Part shown: piece after piece, positions 43,421 to 52,735 of the stretch
Position numbering within the stretch: position 1 is the first letter of the stretch
How the letters are laid out: each line of letters begins with the position of its first letter
NCBI GenBank assembly: GCA_963773315.1
Contig: CAVZAF010000010.1
Location: 222,201 to 286,200, forward strand
Source: DATKAS01 sp963773315
GTDB taxonomy: Bacteria; Actinomycetota; Acidimicrobiia; Acidimicrobiales; DATKAS01
Reading direction: 5' to 3'
Length of the DNA: 64,000 bases
Program-made: the position numbers and the translations under genes
Notes under the pieces: generated by a model
What the model was told of the DNA's origin: nothing
Databases searched by the model: none
The model's input: the letters and a program-made list of their open reading frames with translations, nothing else

Positions 43421-44186
43421 GTTCGAGACGATCGATGTGTTCGCCGCGGGAGACCGCGGCGCGCTCACGCTCAACCGACCCGACAAGCTCAACCCGCTCT
43501 CGTCGCAGACCTTGCGCGAGATCGCCGACGCGGCGCGCTGGTTCGATCGTCACACGCTGGTGAAGGTCGTCGTGGTGTCGGGTCAGGGCCGGTCGTTCTC
43601 GGCGGGGGCCGACATCTCAGGGTTCGACGCACCGGCCGAGGGCTCTCCGCGCGACAACGCGGACCTCGGCCGCCTCATGGCCGATGCGGTCGAGGCGATG
43701 AACGCGGTCACTGTCGCCCGCATCCACGGCCATTGCATCGGCGGAGGCCTCGTCCTCGCCGCCGCCTGCGACCTCCGGATCGCGGCGACCGACGCGTACT
43801 TCTCGATTCCCGAGGTCGACCTCGGCATCCCGCTCGCATGGGGAGGCATCCCGCGTCTCGTTCGCGAGATCGGACCTGCCCTCACCAAAGAGCTCGTGAT
43901 GACCTGCCGGCCGTTCACGTCGGATGAGGCGTTCGCCGCCGGCTTTCTCAACCGGGTCGTGCCGGCGGCTGGTCTCGACCAGGCCGTCGAAGATCTCGTC
44001 GCTCGGCTGCTCACGAAGTCGTCGCTGACGCTACGTGCCACGAAGCATCACGTCGATGCGGTCACGCGGCAGATGGTGGGCCTCGATCGCAGCTGGGCCG
44101 ACGCCGACAGCCTCGTGTCCGCACTTCGCGATCCCGAGTCGCGTGAGAGTGCGAAGGCGTATCTCGACCGAGTGAGGAAGAAGTGA
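43413..44186 (+). CDS. Enoyl-CoA hydratase/isomerase family protein
   Basis: A 257-residue crotonase-fold protein. The oxyanion-hole segments are SFSAGADISGF and HGHCIGGGLVLAAACDLRIA, and the second acid region reads SIPEVDLGIPLAWGG, where the Glu of true hydratases is kept at the first position. The product may be a hydratase or an isomerase. A GTG start overlaps the acyl-CoA ligase gene, so the two are co-translated. Confidence 0.88.
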   Translation: MSEFETIDVFAAGDRGALTLNRPDKLNPLSSQTLREIADAARWFDRHTLVKVVVVSGQGRSFSAGADISGFDAPAEGSPRDNADLGRLMADAVEAMNAVTVARIHGHCIGGGLVLAAACDLRIAATDAYFSIPEVDLGIPLAWGGIPRLVREIGPALTKELVMTCRPFTSDEAFAAGFLNRVVPAAGLDQAVEDLVARLLTKSSLTLRATKHHVDAVTRQMVGLDRSWADADSLVSALRDPESRESAKAYLDRVRKK

Positions 44187-44190
44187 AGAC

Positions 44191-44940
44191 GTGACGACGC
44201 CGATCGATGACGTTCTCGACGATCTCGTGGCCGAGTACGACCGGCTCGAGTCCATCCTTGAGTCGCTGACCGACAAGCAGTGGCGCAGCGAGTCCGACGC
44301 GCCGGGTTGGACCGTCACCGACGTGATGATCCACCTCGCTCAGACCGAGGAAGGCGTCGTCGGCACGACAACGCGACCGAACGAGCCCAATCGCCTGGAC
44401 CGCGGAGGCGTCACGCTCGACGAGTGGGTCGATCGCCAAGTCGCAGGTGAACGTGACGAGCCGACCGTCGTCTTCGCCCGCTGGAAGGCAGCGAGGCGTG
44501 CATCGGTCGACGCGTTGCGCGCGGCCGATCCGGACGCGCGCTACGCCTGGGCCCACACGCCGCTGAAGCCGCGGACGCTCGCGACGACTCGGCTCGCCGA
44601 GCACTGGGCGCATGCGCTCGACGTGACCGTGCCCTTCGACATCCCGTTGCCCGACACCGACCGACTGCGCCACATCGCGTGGCTCGGCCACAGCACGCTT
44701 CCGTATGGCTTCAGCTTCAACGGCCAGGAGGCGCACGAAGTCTTCTGCGAGCTCACCGCGCCCGACGGCGCGTCGGTGTGGAGCTACGGGCCCCCTGATG
44801 CTGAGTCGAAGGTCACAGGGTCCGCGGGCGCGTTCTGTCGGGTCGGTGCGCAGCGGCTTGCTCCAGACGCATCGGGCCTGGTCACGACGGGTCCCTATGC
44901 CGACGCGGCCCTGAGAGTCCTGAGGAATTACGCGGGCTGA
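44191..44940 (+). CDS. TIGR03084-type DinB/mycothiol-isomerase-like protein
   Basis: A 249-residue protein with an N-terminal DinB bundle (SDAPGWTVTDVMIHLAQTEE, TRLAEHWAHALDV supply histidines) and a C-terminal SCP2-like domain. The group is tied to mycothiol-dependent isomerases. It starts four bases after the hydratase gene and is probably the third gene of that operon. Its metal ligands look intact. Confidence 0.85.
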   Translation: MTTPIDDVLDDLVAEYDRLESILESLTDKQWRSESDAPGWTVTDVMIHLAQTEEGVVGTTTRPNEPNRLDRGGVTLDEWVDRQVAGERDEPTVVFARWKAARRASVDALRAADPDARYAWAHTPLKPRTLATTRLAEHWAHALDVTVPFDIPLPDTDRLRHIAWLGHSTLPYGFSFNGQEAHEVFCELTAPDGASVWSYGPPDAESKVTGSAGAFCRVGAQRLAPDASGLVTTGPYADAALRVLRNYAG

Positions 44941-44963
44941 TCGCGACCAGGGATCGGCAAATG

Positions 44964-44976
44964 GGGAGTCACTCCC
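44964..44976. promoter_or_regulatory. GGGAGT-C-ACTCCC palindrome upstream of the twin small ORFs
   Basis: A perfect 13-base dyad in the 126-base gap before the small ORF at 45067. GGGAGT also occurs in the cupin (50605) and SDR (52699) promoters, which suggests a shared regulator. The two LAL regulators next door are candidates. Confidence 0.4.
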
Positions 44977-45066
44977 GATGGCGGGCGGCGTGGAAAGGCG
45001 CACCCTCGTCAATGTCGCCGGCTGACCTTCCACATAACGGTCCGGTGCCATCGAGGAGGGACACCA

Positions 45067-45279
45067 ATGAGTGCAGCAGTCATGACCATCCCGCGCCGGA
45101 CCTGGAACGGCGCTCGCGCCGCTCTCGTCGCCCTCGTGATCGCCGTCGCGATCCTTGCGGCATTGCTCATCGCCAACGTCGGCAACGACTCGTCGGCTTC
45201 GACCAAGTCCGTCGTGCCGACGCAGTCATCCAGCACGCCCGGCTCCGACATCGCGTGTGGCGTCGGTCACCCGTGCTGA
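45067..45279 (+). CDS. Small exported or membrane-anchored peptide with ACGVGHPC C-terminus
   Basis: A 70-residue protein with a basic start (MSAAVMTIPRRTWNGAR), one hydrophobic helix (ALVALVIAVAILAALLIANV), a Ser/Thr-rich linker and the ending SDIACGVGHPC. GAGGAGGG at 45053-45060, six bases before the ATG, is a strong ribosome-binding site. A second tiny ORF with a similar ending follows with overlapping stop and start. The outside tail with two cysteines could be a processed signal or a disulfide-linked tip. No family is recognised. Confidence 0.6.
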   Translation: MSAAVMTIPRRTWNGARAALVALVIAVAILAALLIANVGNDSSASTKSVVPTQSSSTPGSDIACGVGHPC

Positions 45280-45359
45280 TGAGGCCCACGATGTTGGTCA
45301 ACAGGGTGCGCTTCGCGACTGGGCTGCTGGTGGCGTGCGGCGCGGGACACCCCCGTTGA
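45279..45359 (+). CDS. Tiny 26-residue ORF with ACGAGHPR C-terminus
   Basis: The ATG overlaps the previous stop (TGATG). It reads MRPTMLVNRVRFATGLLVAC and then GAGHPR. The last nine codons match those of the preceding gene at 20 of 27 bases, so one ending arose from the other by duplication. Translation depends on coupling, since no ribosome-binding site of its own is seen. Confidence 0.4.
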   Translation: MRPTMLVNRVRFATGLLVACGAGHPR

Positions 45360-45397
45360 GCAGCAAGAGGGCGGGGTTGGCTTCGGTCAGCCCCGCC

Positions 45398-45403
45398 TAC
45401 GCT
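45398..45403 (+). promoter_or_regulatory. Candidate -10 element of the first LAL regulator
   Basis: TACGCT ends six bases before the GTG at 45410, fitting a leaderless transcript and fixing the start of the regulator. Confidence 0.45.
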
Positions 45404-45409
45404 TCCGGT

Positions 45410-48004
45410 GTGCAGCTCCTGGAGCGGGAGGCAGAGCTCTCGGCGCTCGAGGAATGCATCGCGGCCGCGGATCTCGGCGAAGGACGCCTCGTCGTGATCT
45501 CGGGTGAGGCCGGAGTGGGCAAGACCTCGCTCGTCGAGGAGCTGAGCCGCCGAGGATCCGCAGCGCGGATGTTGTGGGGCCAATGCGATCCGCTGCAGAC
45601 GCCGCGAGCGCTGGGCCCGGTGCTCGACGTCGCGCGCATCGCGGGCGGCGACCTCGCGAGGCTGGCCGAGAGTGACGACCGGCATCAGCTGTTCGCCGAG
45701 TTCCTCGCGGTCTGCTCCGTCGACGGACCGCCGATGGTGGTCGTGCTCGAGGATCTCCATTGGGCGGATGCGGCCACCCTCGACTTCCTCGCCTTTGCGG
45801 GCCGACGGATGGAGCACACACGCGGCGTGCTCGTCGTGACGTATCGAGAAGACCTGGGCCGCGATCATCCGCTGCGGACGGTGCTCGGCGATCTCGCGAC
45901 CGTGCGCGCGGTGCGAAGGCTCAGGCTCGAGCCACTGAGCGCCGGTGCCGTTGCCACGCTCGCGGCCTCGACAGCGTGGGATCCGAAGGAAGTGCTGCGC
46001 CTGAGTGGCGGCGTGCCGTTCGTCGTGGCCGAGCTCATCGCCGCGGCCCCAGGCGACCTGACGTCAGTGCACGACACCGTGCTCGCCCGCGCCGCGTCGG
46101 CTCAGCGAGCAGGAGCGCGAGCTGCTCGACGTCGTCGCGCTGCTCGCCGAAGGCGCCGATGCCTCGGTTCTCGCGGCGACGGTCGAAGGCCCGGAGCCTT
46201 CGATGGAGGCATGCATCGAATCGGGACTCCTCGTCCACGACGGACGGACGGTGGCCTTTCGTCACGAACTGGCTCGTCAGGTGATCGACGCGTCGATCAC
46301 GCCCGCTCGGCGCTCCCGGTTCCATCGCCGCATCCTCGCCGGACTGGTCGAGGCCGGGAATGCAGACGCTGCGATCTGCGCGCACCATGCCGAGCAAGCC
46401 GGCGATGCGGGCGCAGTGCTCCGCTTCGCCCCCCTGGCGGCGCGGAGGGCGGCGACGCTGGGTTCACACCAGGAGGCGGTCGCGCAGTACGAGCGGGCGC
46501 TGCGGTTCGCGGGTGGATTACCTGCCGGGGATCGGGCCTCGCTGCTCGACGCGTACGCGACCGAGCTTCTTGTAGTGGATCGCTCGCTCGACGCGCTCGA
46601 GGTGAGCGCCGATGCGCTCGCGTGCTGGCGCGAGTCGGGTGACCTTGGCGGACTGGGTAGGTCGCTCTGCAGTCGCGCGTCGGTGCTGAGTCGGGCGGGC
46701 GACAGGGGAGCCTCGCTGGCCGCAGCAACCTCCGCGATCGCTGTGCTCGAGCCGCTCGGTGATTGCCGTGAGCTCGCGCGGCGTACAAAACCGCAGCGGG
46801 ACTTCACCTGGTCCAAGGGAGCTATGAGGAGTGCCTTCGTCTCGGCGGGCTCGGCCTCGGGCTCGCCGAGCAAGAGGGCGATGAGGAGACGAGTGTCCAT
46901 CTGCTCATCACGATGGGCAGCGCTCGCGTGACCGCGGGTGATCCGGCCGGTGTGGGAGAGCTGCAAGCGGGCCGCCGCCGAGCCGATGCAGCCGGTCTCG
47001 AGGACCCACTGACGCGGGCCTGGAACAACCTCATCGAGTACTACGTCTCGCACCGCGAGCCGATCCAGGTGCTCGCGCACGCAGAACCGGCCCTGCGCTT
47101 CGTGAACGACCGCGGTCTCGCTGCGTCGGCCCGTTGCCTCCGGGGAACGCTCGCCACCGGGCTGGTCGCTGCGGGGAGGTTCGACGAGGCGCTCGAGACT
47201 GCGACTTCGGTGCTCGGAAGCGGCGAGAGCACCGTGTGGCAACGAATGGAGCCGCTCATCGTCGTCGGTCGAGTGGGAGTTCGGCGTGGCGTGCCCGGGG
47301 CGGCCTTGATGCTCGACGATGCGCTGCCGTCTGCGCGCGAGTACGGCGACCCCCTGCTCCTCGCGTCCCTGCTCGGGGCCCGGGCCGAAGCAGCCTGGCT
47401 CGCCGGCAACCTCGACCGGACGGCGAGCGAAGCGAGGGAGGGGCTCTGCGTCCTTCCCCAGACTGGCGCCGAGTGGTTCCGGGGCGAGCTGGCGTGGTGG
47501 CTCTGGAGGGCGACGGGCGAGCGTGTGATGAGCGATTGGCTCGCGACGCCGTATCGGCTGATGATCGACGGGGAGTCCTCGCTCGCGGCCGACCTCTGGG
47601 CCGAGCGTCAGTGTCCGTATGACGAGGCCGACGCGCTCGCAGAGATCGATGACGAGGAGGACGCGCTCCGGCGGGCGTTCAGCTTGTTCGATGAGCTGGG
47701 AGCGCGACCTCGTGTCGCGCGGACCGCGGAGAAGCTCAAGGCGCTCGGCGTGCGCAGCCTGCCGAAGTCGACGCGGGCAACCACGAAGTCCAACCCCATG
47801 GGCCTCACCCAGCGAGAGATGGAGGTCGCCGCGTGTCTGCCTGAGCACCTCACGAACGACGAGATCGCCGCTCGCCTCTACATCTCCCCGAAGACGGTTG
47901 ACCATCACGTGTCGGCGGTGCTCTCGAAGCTCGCGGTCGGAACGCGCCGTGAGGCGGCGCGCAAGGTCGATGAGCTCGGACTCAGCCAGGAGGCGTCGTC
48001 ATGA
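45410..48004 (+). CDS. LAL-type LuxR regulator with AAA ATPase domain, copy 1 (two frameshifts)
   Basis: A regulator of about 864 codons. An N-terminal STAND/AAA ATPase has the P-loop SGEAGVGKTSLV and Walker B VVVLEDLHWADA. A TPR-like helical middle follows, then a C-terminal LuxR helix-turn-helix (LTNDEIAARLYISPKTVDHH). The frame changes near 46097 (before RLSEQERELLDVV) and near 46781 (before AYKTAAGLHLVQGSY). Both fit single-base errors, but if real the gene is dead. It is paralogous to the next gene. The start is GTG behind a TACGCT hexamer. Confidence 0.75.
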
Positions 48005-50631
48005 CTGCCGTGCACGCGAAGCTGCTCGAACGCGAAGCCGAGCTGTCGTTGCTCGAAGGTTGTCTGAGCTCCGCGGCGGCTGCTGAGGGTCGACTGGTCG
48101 TGATCTCCGGCGAGGCTGGTGTGGGGAAGACAGCCCTCGCCCGAGAGCTCTGCGCGAGTCACCGAGGCGCCGCGCAGGTGCTGTGGGCGCAGTGCGATCC
48201 GCTGCACACGCCGCGGGCCCTCGGCCCGGTGCTCGATCTCGCCCGAGCTGCGGGCGGCGACCTCGCGAAGCTGGCCGAGAGTGACGACCGGCATCAGCTG
48301 TTCGCCGAGTTCATCGCGTCGTGGTCGAACGCCGACTCGACGGTGATCGCGGTGATCGACGACCTCCAGTGGGCAGACGCGGCGACGCTCGACTTCGTTG
48401 CCTTCGCGGGCCGTCGTCTGGACCTCACCCGATGCATGCTGATCGTGACCCTCCGGGACGAGATCGCTCGCGACCACCCGGTGCGGGGCGTGCTGGCCGA
48501 TCTCGCGACCGCCCAGGCTCTGCGGCGCCTGCGACTTGCTCCCCTCAGCGAGGGCGCGGTCGCCGAGCTTGCGGCAGAGACTCAGTGGGATGCTCGCGAG
48601 CTCCACCGTCTCAGCGCCGGAGTGCCGTTCGTCGTGAGTGAGCTCCTCACGGCCGAGCCCGGTGCGCCCACTTCAGTCCACGAGTCGGTGCTCGCACGGA
48701 CCGGTCGACTCGACGCCGAGGCCCGCGAGGTGCTCGACGCGGCTGCACTGCTCTCAGATGGTGCTCCCGTCTCGGTCCTCCGGCAGGCGCTGGGTGAGAG
48801 TGAGCACGGCATCGAGGCGTGCGTAGAGGCAGGCCTTCTCGTTCACGACGGCCACACTCTGACCTTCCGACACGAGCTCGCCCGGCAGGTCGTCGACACC
48901 GCGATCACGCCCACGCGGCGGGCGCGCCTCCATCACGCGATCCTCGCCGGACTGCTCGAGGAAGGAGGTGTCGACCCCGCGGTGTGCGCCCACCACGCGG
49001 AGCTCGCCGGTGATCCGGCGGCCGTGCTGGAGTTCGCGCCTCGTGCCGCCCGGCGCGCAGCAGTTCTCGGTGCCCATCGCGAGTCCGTCGCCCAGTACGA
49101 GCGGGCGCTGCGCTTCGCAGGAGGCATTCCACCGGCCGAGCGGGCTGCGTTGCTCGACGAGTACACCGCGGAGCTGCTCGTGGTGAACCGCAGCGCCGAT
49201 GCGCTCGAAGCAAGCACCGACGCCGTCGCCTCGTGGCGAGCGGCAGGCGATCAGGAGCGTCTCGCGATGGCGCTGTGTCGCCGCGCCCGCGTGCTGGAGA
49301 GGGTCCCCGATCCCGACGCTGCGCTCGCTGCCGTGCGATCGGCGTTCGCGTTGCTGGAGGGCTCGAGTGACACGCCCGCGTTGGCGCACGCGCACGCCAC
49401 TTTGGTCTGGCTCTTCCAGCGGCGAGAAGAACGCCAGCAGTGCGTGGATGCGGCCCGCACAGGTTTCCCGGTGGCCGAGCGTGTAGGTGATGAGGTGGCC
49501 ACTCTCGAGATCATGATGAGCCTCGGCGCGACCGAGCTCTGCCTCGAGGACATGGGCGGGTGGGCACGGCTCAACGACGCGTTGCGGCGCGCTCGCGCCG
49601 CGGGCCTCGACGAGACCGCCAGCATGGCGCTGACCCGCATGGTTGCCTACCGATCGGGCAGCAAGGATCCGCGCGCTGCGCTTCCTCTTGCGCAAGACGC
49701 ACTCGAGGTCGCGATGGACCTCGGTCTCGAGTCGTCGGAGCGGTTCTTGCGCTTGGTGGCCGCGGACTCCCTCATCGATGCCGGCCGTCTCGACGAAGCG
49801 GTCGAAGCGGCGAACTCGCTCGTGGCGCAGACCGATCCTTCCGACCCGTTCCTGTTGCAGCCGCTCTCTGTGCTCGCCCGTGTGGCTGCACGACGCGGGG
49901 AGCCGGCGGCGCGCGCGATGCTCGACGACCTCGCCGCGAGGGCCACGCGCTTCGACGACCGGTGGCTCTACACGCTCGTGAGCCTGCCGCTCTCCGAGGG
50001 CGGCTTCGTCCTCGGCGACCTCGAGCTCGGAGCGACGTGGGCCCGTCGGGGACTCGACCACCTGGGCGATGAGGGCGACATCTACTGGCGCGGCGAGCTG
50101 GCGGTGCAGCTTTGGCGCTGTGAAGGGACGCGCTACGAGCACGACTGGATCGGTGACGCATATCGCTGGCACATGAATGGGGAGCTCTCCAGGGCGGCCG
50201 AGTACTGGGAAGATCGCGGGTGTCCGTACGAGGAAGCCGACGTCCTCGGCGACAGCGATGACGAAGGAGACCTTCGCCGTGCGTTCGAGATCCTCGACGG
50301 GCTCGGCGCGCGGCCGCGGCAGCTGATCGTCCTGCAGAAGATGCGTGATCTCGGTGTGAGGAGCCTGCCGCGTTCCGCACGCGCGTCGACGAAGGCGAAC
50401 CCGATGGGGCTCACGAAGCGTGAGGCCGAGGTGGCGTCCTGCCTCGCCGAGCACCTGACGAACGACGAGATCGCGGCGCGCCTGTTCATCTCCCCGAAGA
50501 CCGTCGACCATCACGTCTCGGCGGTGCTGTCGAAGCTCGGCGTGAGCAGCCGTCGCGAGGCTGCTCGACTCGTTGGGGAGCTGCGCTCGGGCTCTACTAC
50601 TTCATTGACGAGCGATATGGGGAGTGTCTAA
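48001..50631 (+). CDS. LAL-type LuxR regulator with AAA ATPase domain, copy 2
   Basis: An intact 876-residue paralogue of the previous gene. The P-loop is SGEAGVGKTALA (about residues 36-47), Walker B VIAVIDDLQWADA, then a TPR-like region, and the LuxR DNA-binding helices LTNDEIAARLFISPKTVDHH near the C-terminus. LAL proteins sense a small ligand through the ATPase or TPR part and activate nearby genes. The ATG overlaps the copy 1 stop (ATGA). The cupin promoter lies inside its last codons. Confidence 0.9.
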   Translation: MTAVHAKLLEREAELSLLEGCLSSAAAAEGRLVVISGEAGVGKTALARELCASHRGAAQVLWAQCDPLHTPRALGPVLDLARAAGGDLAKLAESDDRHQLFAEFIASWSNADSTVIAVIDDLQWADAATLDFVAFAGRRLDLTRCMLIVTLRDEIARDHPVRGVLADLATAQALRRLRLAPLSEGAVAELAAETQWDARELHRLSAGVPFVVSELLTAEPGAPTSVHESVLARTGRLDAEAREVLDAAALLSDGAPVSVLRQALGESEHGIEACVEAGLLVHDGHTLTFRHELARQVVDTAITPTRRARLHHAILAGLLEEGGVDPAVCAHHAELAGDPAAVLEFAPRAARRAAVLGAHRESVAQYERALRFAGGIPPAERAALLDEYTAELLVVNRSADALEASTDAVASWRAAGDQERLAMALCRRARVLERVPDPDAALAAVRSAFALLEGSSDTPALAHAHATLVWLFQRREERQQCVDAARTGFPVAERVGDEVATLEIMMSLGATELCLEDMGGWARLNDALRRARAAGLDETASMALTRMVAYRSGSKDPRAALPLAQDALEVAMDLGLESSERFLRLVAADSLIDAGRLDEAVEAANSLVAQTDPSDPFLLQPLSVLARVAARRGEPAARAMLDDLAARATRFDDRWLYTLVSLPLSEGGFVLGDLELGATWARRGLDHLGDEGDIYWRGELAVQLWRCEGTRYEHDWIGDAYRWHMNGELSRAAEYWEDRGCPYEEADVLGDSDDEGDLRRAFEILDGLGARPRQLIVLQKMRDLGVRSLPRSARASTKANPMGLTKREAEVASCLAEHLTNDEIAARLFISPKTVDHHVSAVLSKLGVSSRREAARLVGELRSGSTTSLTSDMGSV

Positions 50632-50634
50632 CGT
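50605..50634 (+). promoter_or_regulatory. Cupin promoter (TTGACG - 18 - TAACGT)
   Basis: TTGACG (50605-50610), an 18-base spacer with GGGAGTGTC, and TAACGT (50629-50634) end eight bases before the GTG at 50643. Twenty-six of 32 bases match the SDR promoter at 52699-52730, pointing to joint control. Confidence 0.6.
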
Positions 50635-50642
50635 CGCTCGCA

Positions 50643-51404
50643 GTGGAGTACGTCCGCCACCTCGATCGCTCCGCGTTGAACCCCGACGACTTCGACGCGG
50701 TCAACCTCGTCGACAACGAGACTGCCTGGGTGGTTGCCGTCGGCGTGCCGGCGGGGTGGGTGCGGCCGTTTCCTCACGTGCACGAGAGCGACCAGCTCTA
50801 CTGGATCATCGAAGGGGAGCTCACCGTGGTCCTCGACGGCGTGGAGCACGTCGCGGGGCCGAATTCGCTCGTGTACATCCCGGGCGGCGTCGTCCACAAG
50901 AACCGCAACGACGGCGGCGTGCTCGAGCTGCACCTCGATCTCCTGGTGCCGGCGCCGAATCGGTTCAAGCCGGGCAGCACTCCGGCATCAGACGATGAAC
51001 GGGGGCCCGGCACGGGTTGGGTGCGCACCCTCGACGACGTGGCCTACGAGTCGAGCCACGTGCCCGGGTTCGAGCTCGCGCGGCTTGCTTCGCCCACGAG
51101 CGGCTGCTCGAGCATCGTCGTGAACGCGGCGCGGGTTTCGCCCGAGTCGCCGGGAACGTCGTGGCACATCCATCCCTTCGACCAGCTGTACTGGGTGCTC
51201 GAGGGCACGCTCCACGTCGAGGTGGCTGACACGGCGCACGACGTCGAGCCCGGCCACCTCGTCGTGCTCCCCGCTGGCGTGCCGCACCGCAATTGGAACC
51301 CCGGTCCCGGAGTCGAGCGCCACCTCGCGTTCTTGGTGCCGGCCCCGACCAAGCGGCCGTTCGACATCGCTGTGACGTGGGAGGTCGGGGAACCGATCGC
51401 CTGA
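50643..51404 (+). CDS. Bicupin domain protein
   Basis: A 253-residue protein with two cupin barrels. Each has the first-motif histidines (FPHVHESDQLYWIIEGE and WHIHPFDQLYWVLEGT) and the second-motif His (IPGGVVHKN and LPAGVPHRN), so two metal sites are likely. The halves are similar to each other. Bicupins include oxalate decarboxylases and gentisate dioxygenases, but the gene lacks a clear match. Its promoter resembles that of the SDR gene 2 kb away, and it directly follows the LAL pair. Confidence 0.8.
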   Translation: MEYVRHLDRSALNPDDFDAVNLVDNETAWVVAVGVPAGWVRPFPHVHESDQLYWIIEGELTVVLDGVEHVAGPNSLVYIPGGVVHKNRNDGGVLELHLDLLVPAPNRFKPGSTPASDDERGPGTGWVRTLDDVAYESSHVPGFELARLASPTSGCSSIVVNAARVSPESPGTSWHIHPFDQLYWVLEGTLHVEVADTAHDVEPGHLVVLPAGVPHRNWNPGPGVERHLAFLVPAPTKRPFDIAVTWEVGEPIA

Positions 51405-51420
51405 TCGGCTCGCCTGAGCC

Positions 51421-52650
51421 TCAGCGAGGCACGTGGCGTCCGCCGACGTGCGCGAAGCGCTCGTGGTGCTCAGTGAGCAGGTCCCGCCCGTAGTCGCCGC
51501 CGTTGGGCGTGCGAACCAGCATGTGGATGTGGTGTCGGGACGGATCGATGTTGTCGAAGACGACGCCGTCGTGGTGATCGAACTCGATCAGCGTCACCGG
51601 GCTGTGCACCCGGTAGTAGAACGCGTCGGTTTCGCCGTAGCCGCCGTACCACGAGAACCAGGTCTCGTCGAGGTGCGACTCGATCTCGGCCATTGTCACC
51701 GCGGCGTGCGCGTCGGCCTTCCATCCCGTGTAGCAGAACGCGATGTCGAGCAGCAGCCGGCGTTGCGCGTCTGACAGGTCAGTGCTCGGGAGGCCCTGGT
51801 ATGGGATGACCCTGTTGTCTTGACCCATGCCACCGGCCTGCCTCCCGTCGAATGGGTTCTGAAGCTCGGGATCGGGCATGTCGGCCTTCGTGATCGACGG
51901 GTAGATCTGCGCCTTGGCTCGTTGCGCGTCGTCGAGCGAGCGCATGAAGAGCAGTCCGGCTTCTTCCTCGAGGTCGAACCACGAACGGTCGCCGACCGAC
52001 CGAGGCTCGGAGCCCATGAACGTCGGGGTTGTGACGACGCGGCCCTCGAACACGACGGTGCTGACGACGAGGTGATGCCCGTCGATCTGCCAGCCCCATG
52101 GCGCATCAGAGCCTGGCGTGCCGAAGATCGACAGGAAGTACAGCCACTGGCCGTAGGAGTCGTGATCGTCCTTCAGCTGTGCCACCAGCTCGTTGAGCTC
52201 CATGATCCCGAGGGCGTAGTCGTAGCCGCGCACCGACAACGTTGCTCGCACGATCTTCAGAGCGAGGTCGCGCTGCGGTGGCGACAGCTCGTCGAGCAAC
52301 ACCCCGTGTCGCCAGAACGCCACGTGCACGTTGGTCCATGTGCGCCACTCGGGCGAGTCCATCGACAGGCAGGCTTGAGTCCGCTGCGCCGGCGAAAGCG
52401 CTTGGACGAACGCGAGCGCGGCGTCGACGATCGGCGCAGTCGACACCTTCGGCGCATCGTCGAGCGAGCGAAGGCCGGTCTGCACCACGCCGTCGGTGGT
52501 GATGCCGACGAATGGCGCGTGCTGCCCTTCGATCCGCGCAACGATCAGAGGGGCGAACCCGCCCTCGACCGCCTGGTTCACCTTTCCCGACATCGGCGGC
52601 AGGCCCCGAAACCCCAGCGACCGCCATCCGTCGTGATCGTGCGCCATCAC
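51421..52650 (-). CDS. DUF3500 family protein
   Basis: A 409-residue protein with the DUF3500 layout (WTNVHVAFWRHGVLLDELSP, WGWQIDGHHLVVSTVVF, TWFSWYGGYGETDAFYYRVH, VTLIEFDHHDGV and HIHMLVRTPNGGDYG). The conserved His and Asp clusters look like metal or catalytic residues. No signal peptide is seen. Its chemistry is unknown, but related genes sit in catabolic or oxidation-linked loci. It is convergent with the cupin gene and divergent from the SDR gene. The second residue is also Met (52647), a possible start. Confidence 0.8.
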   Translation of the reverse strand: MMAHDHDGWRSLGFRGLPPMSGKVNQAVEGGFAPLIVARIEGQHAPFVGITTDGVVQTGLRSLDDAPKVSTAPIVDAALAFVQALSPAQRTQACLSMDSPEWRTWTNVHVAFWRHGVLLDELSPPQRDLALKIVRATLSVRGYDYALGIMELNELVAQLKDDHDSYGQWLYFLSIFGTPGSDAPWGWQIDGHHLVVSTVVFEGRVVTTPTFMGSEPRSVGDRSWFDLEEEAGLLFMRSLDDAQRAKAQIYPSITKADMPDPELQNPFDGRQAGGMGQDNRVIPYQGLPSTDLSDAQRRLLLDIAFCYTGWKADAHAAVTMAEIESHLDETWFSWYGGYGETDAFYYRVHSPVTLIEFDHHDGVVFDNIDPSRHHIHMLVRTPNGGDYGRDLLTEHHERFAHVGGRHVPR

Positions 52651-52698
52651 GAACCCCCTCGTCCGGGCCGACTCTCACGGCGACCGTAACACGTTGCG

Positions 52699-52728
52699 TT
52701 GACGGCCGACACTGGGAGTGTCTAGCGT
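52699..52728 (+). promoter_or_regulatory. SDR promoter (TTGACG - 18 - TAGCGT)
   Basis: TTGACG (52699-52704), an 18-base spacer containing ACACT-GGG-AGTGT, and TAGCGT (52723-52728) end seven bases before the ATG at 52736. The region is nearly the same as the cupin promoter at 50605. Confidence 0.6.
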
Positions 52729-52735
52729 CGATCCA

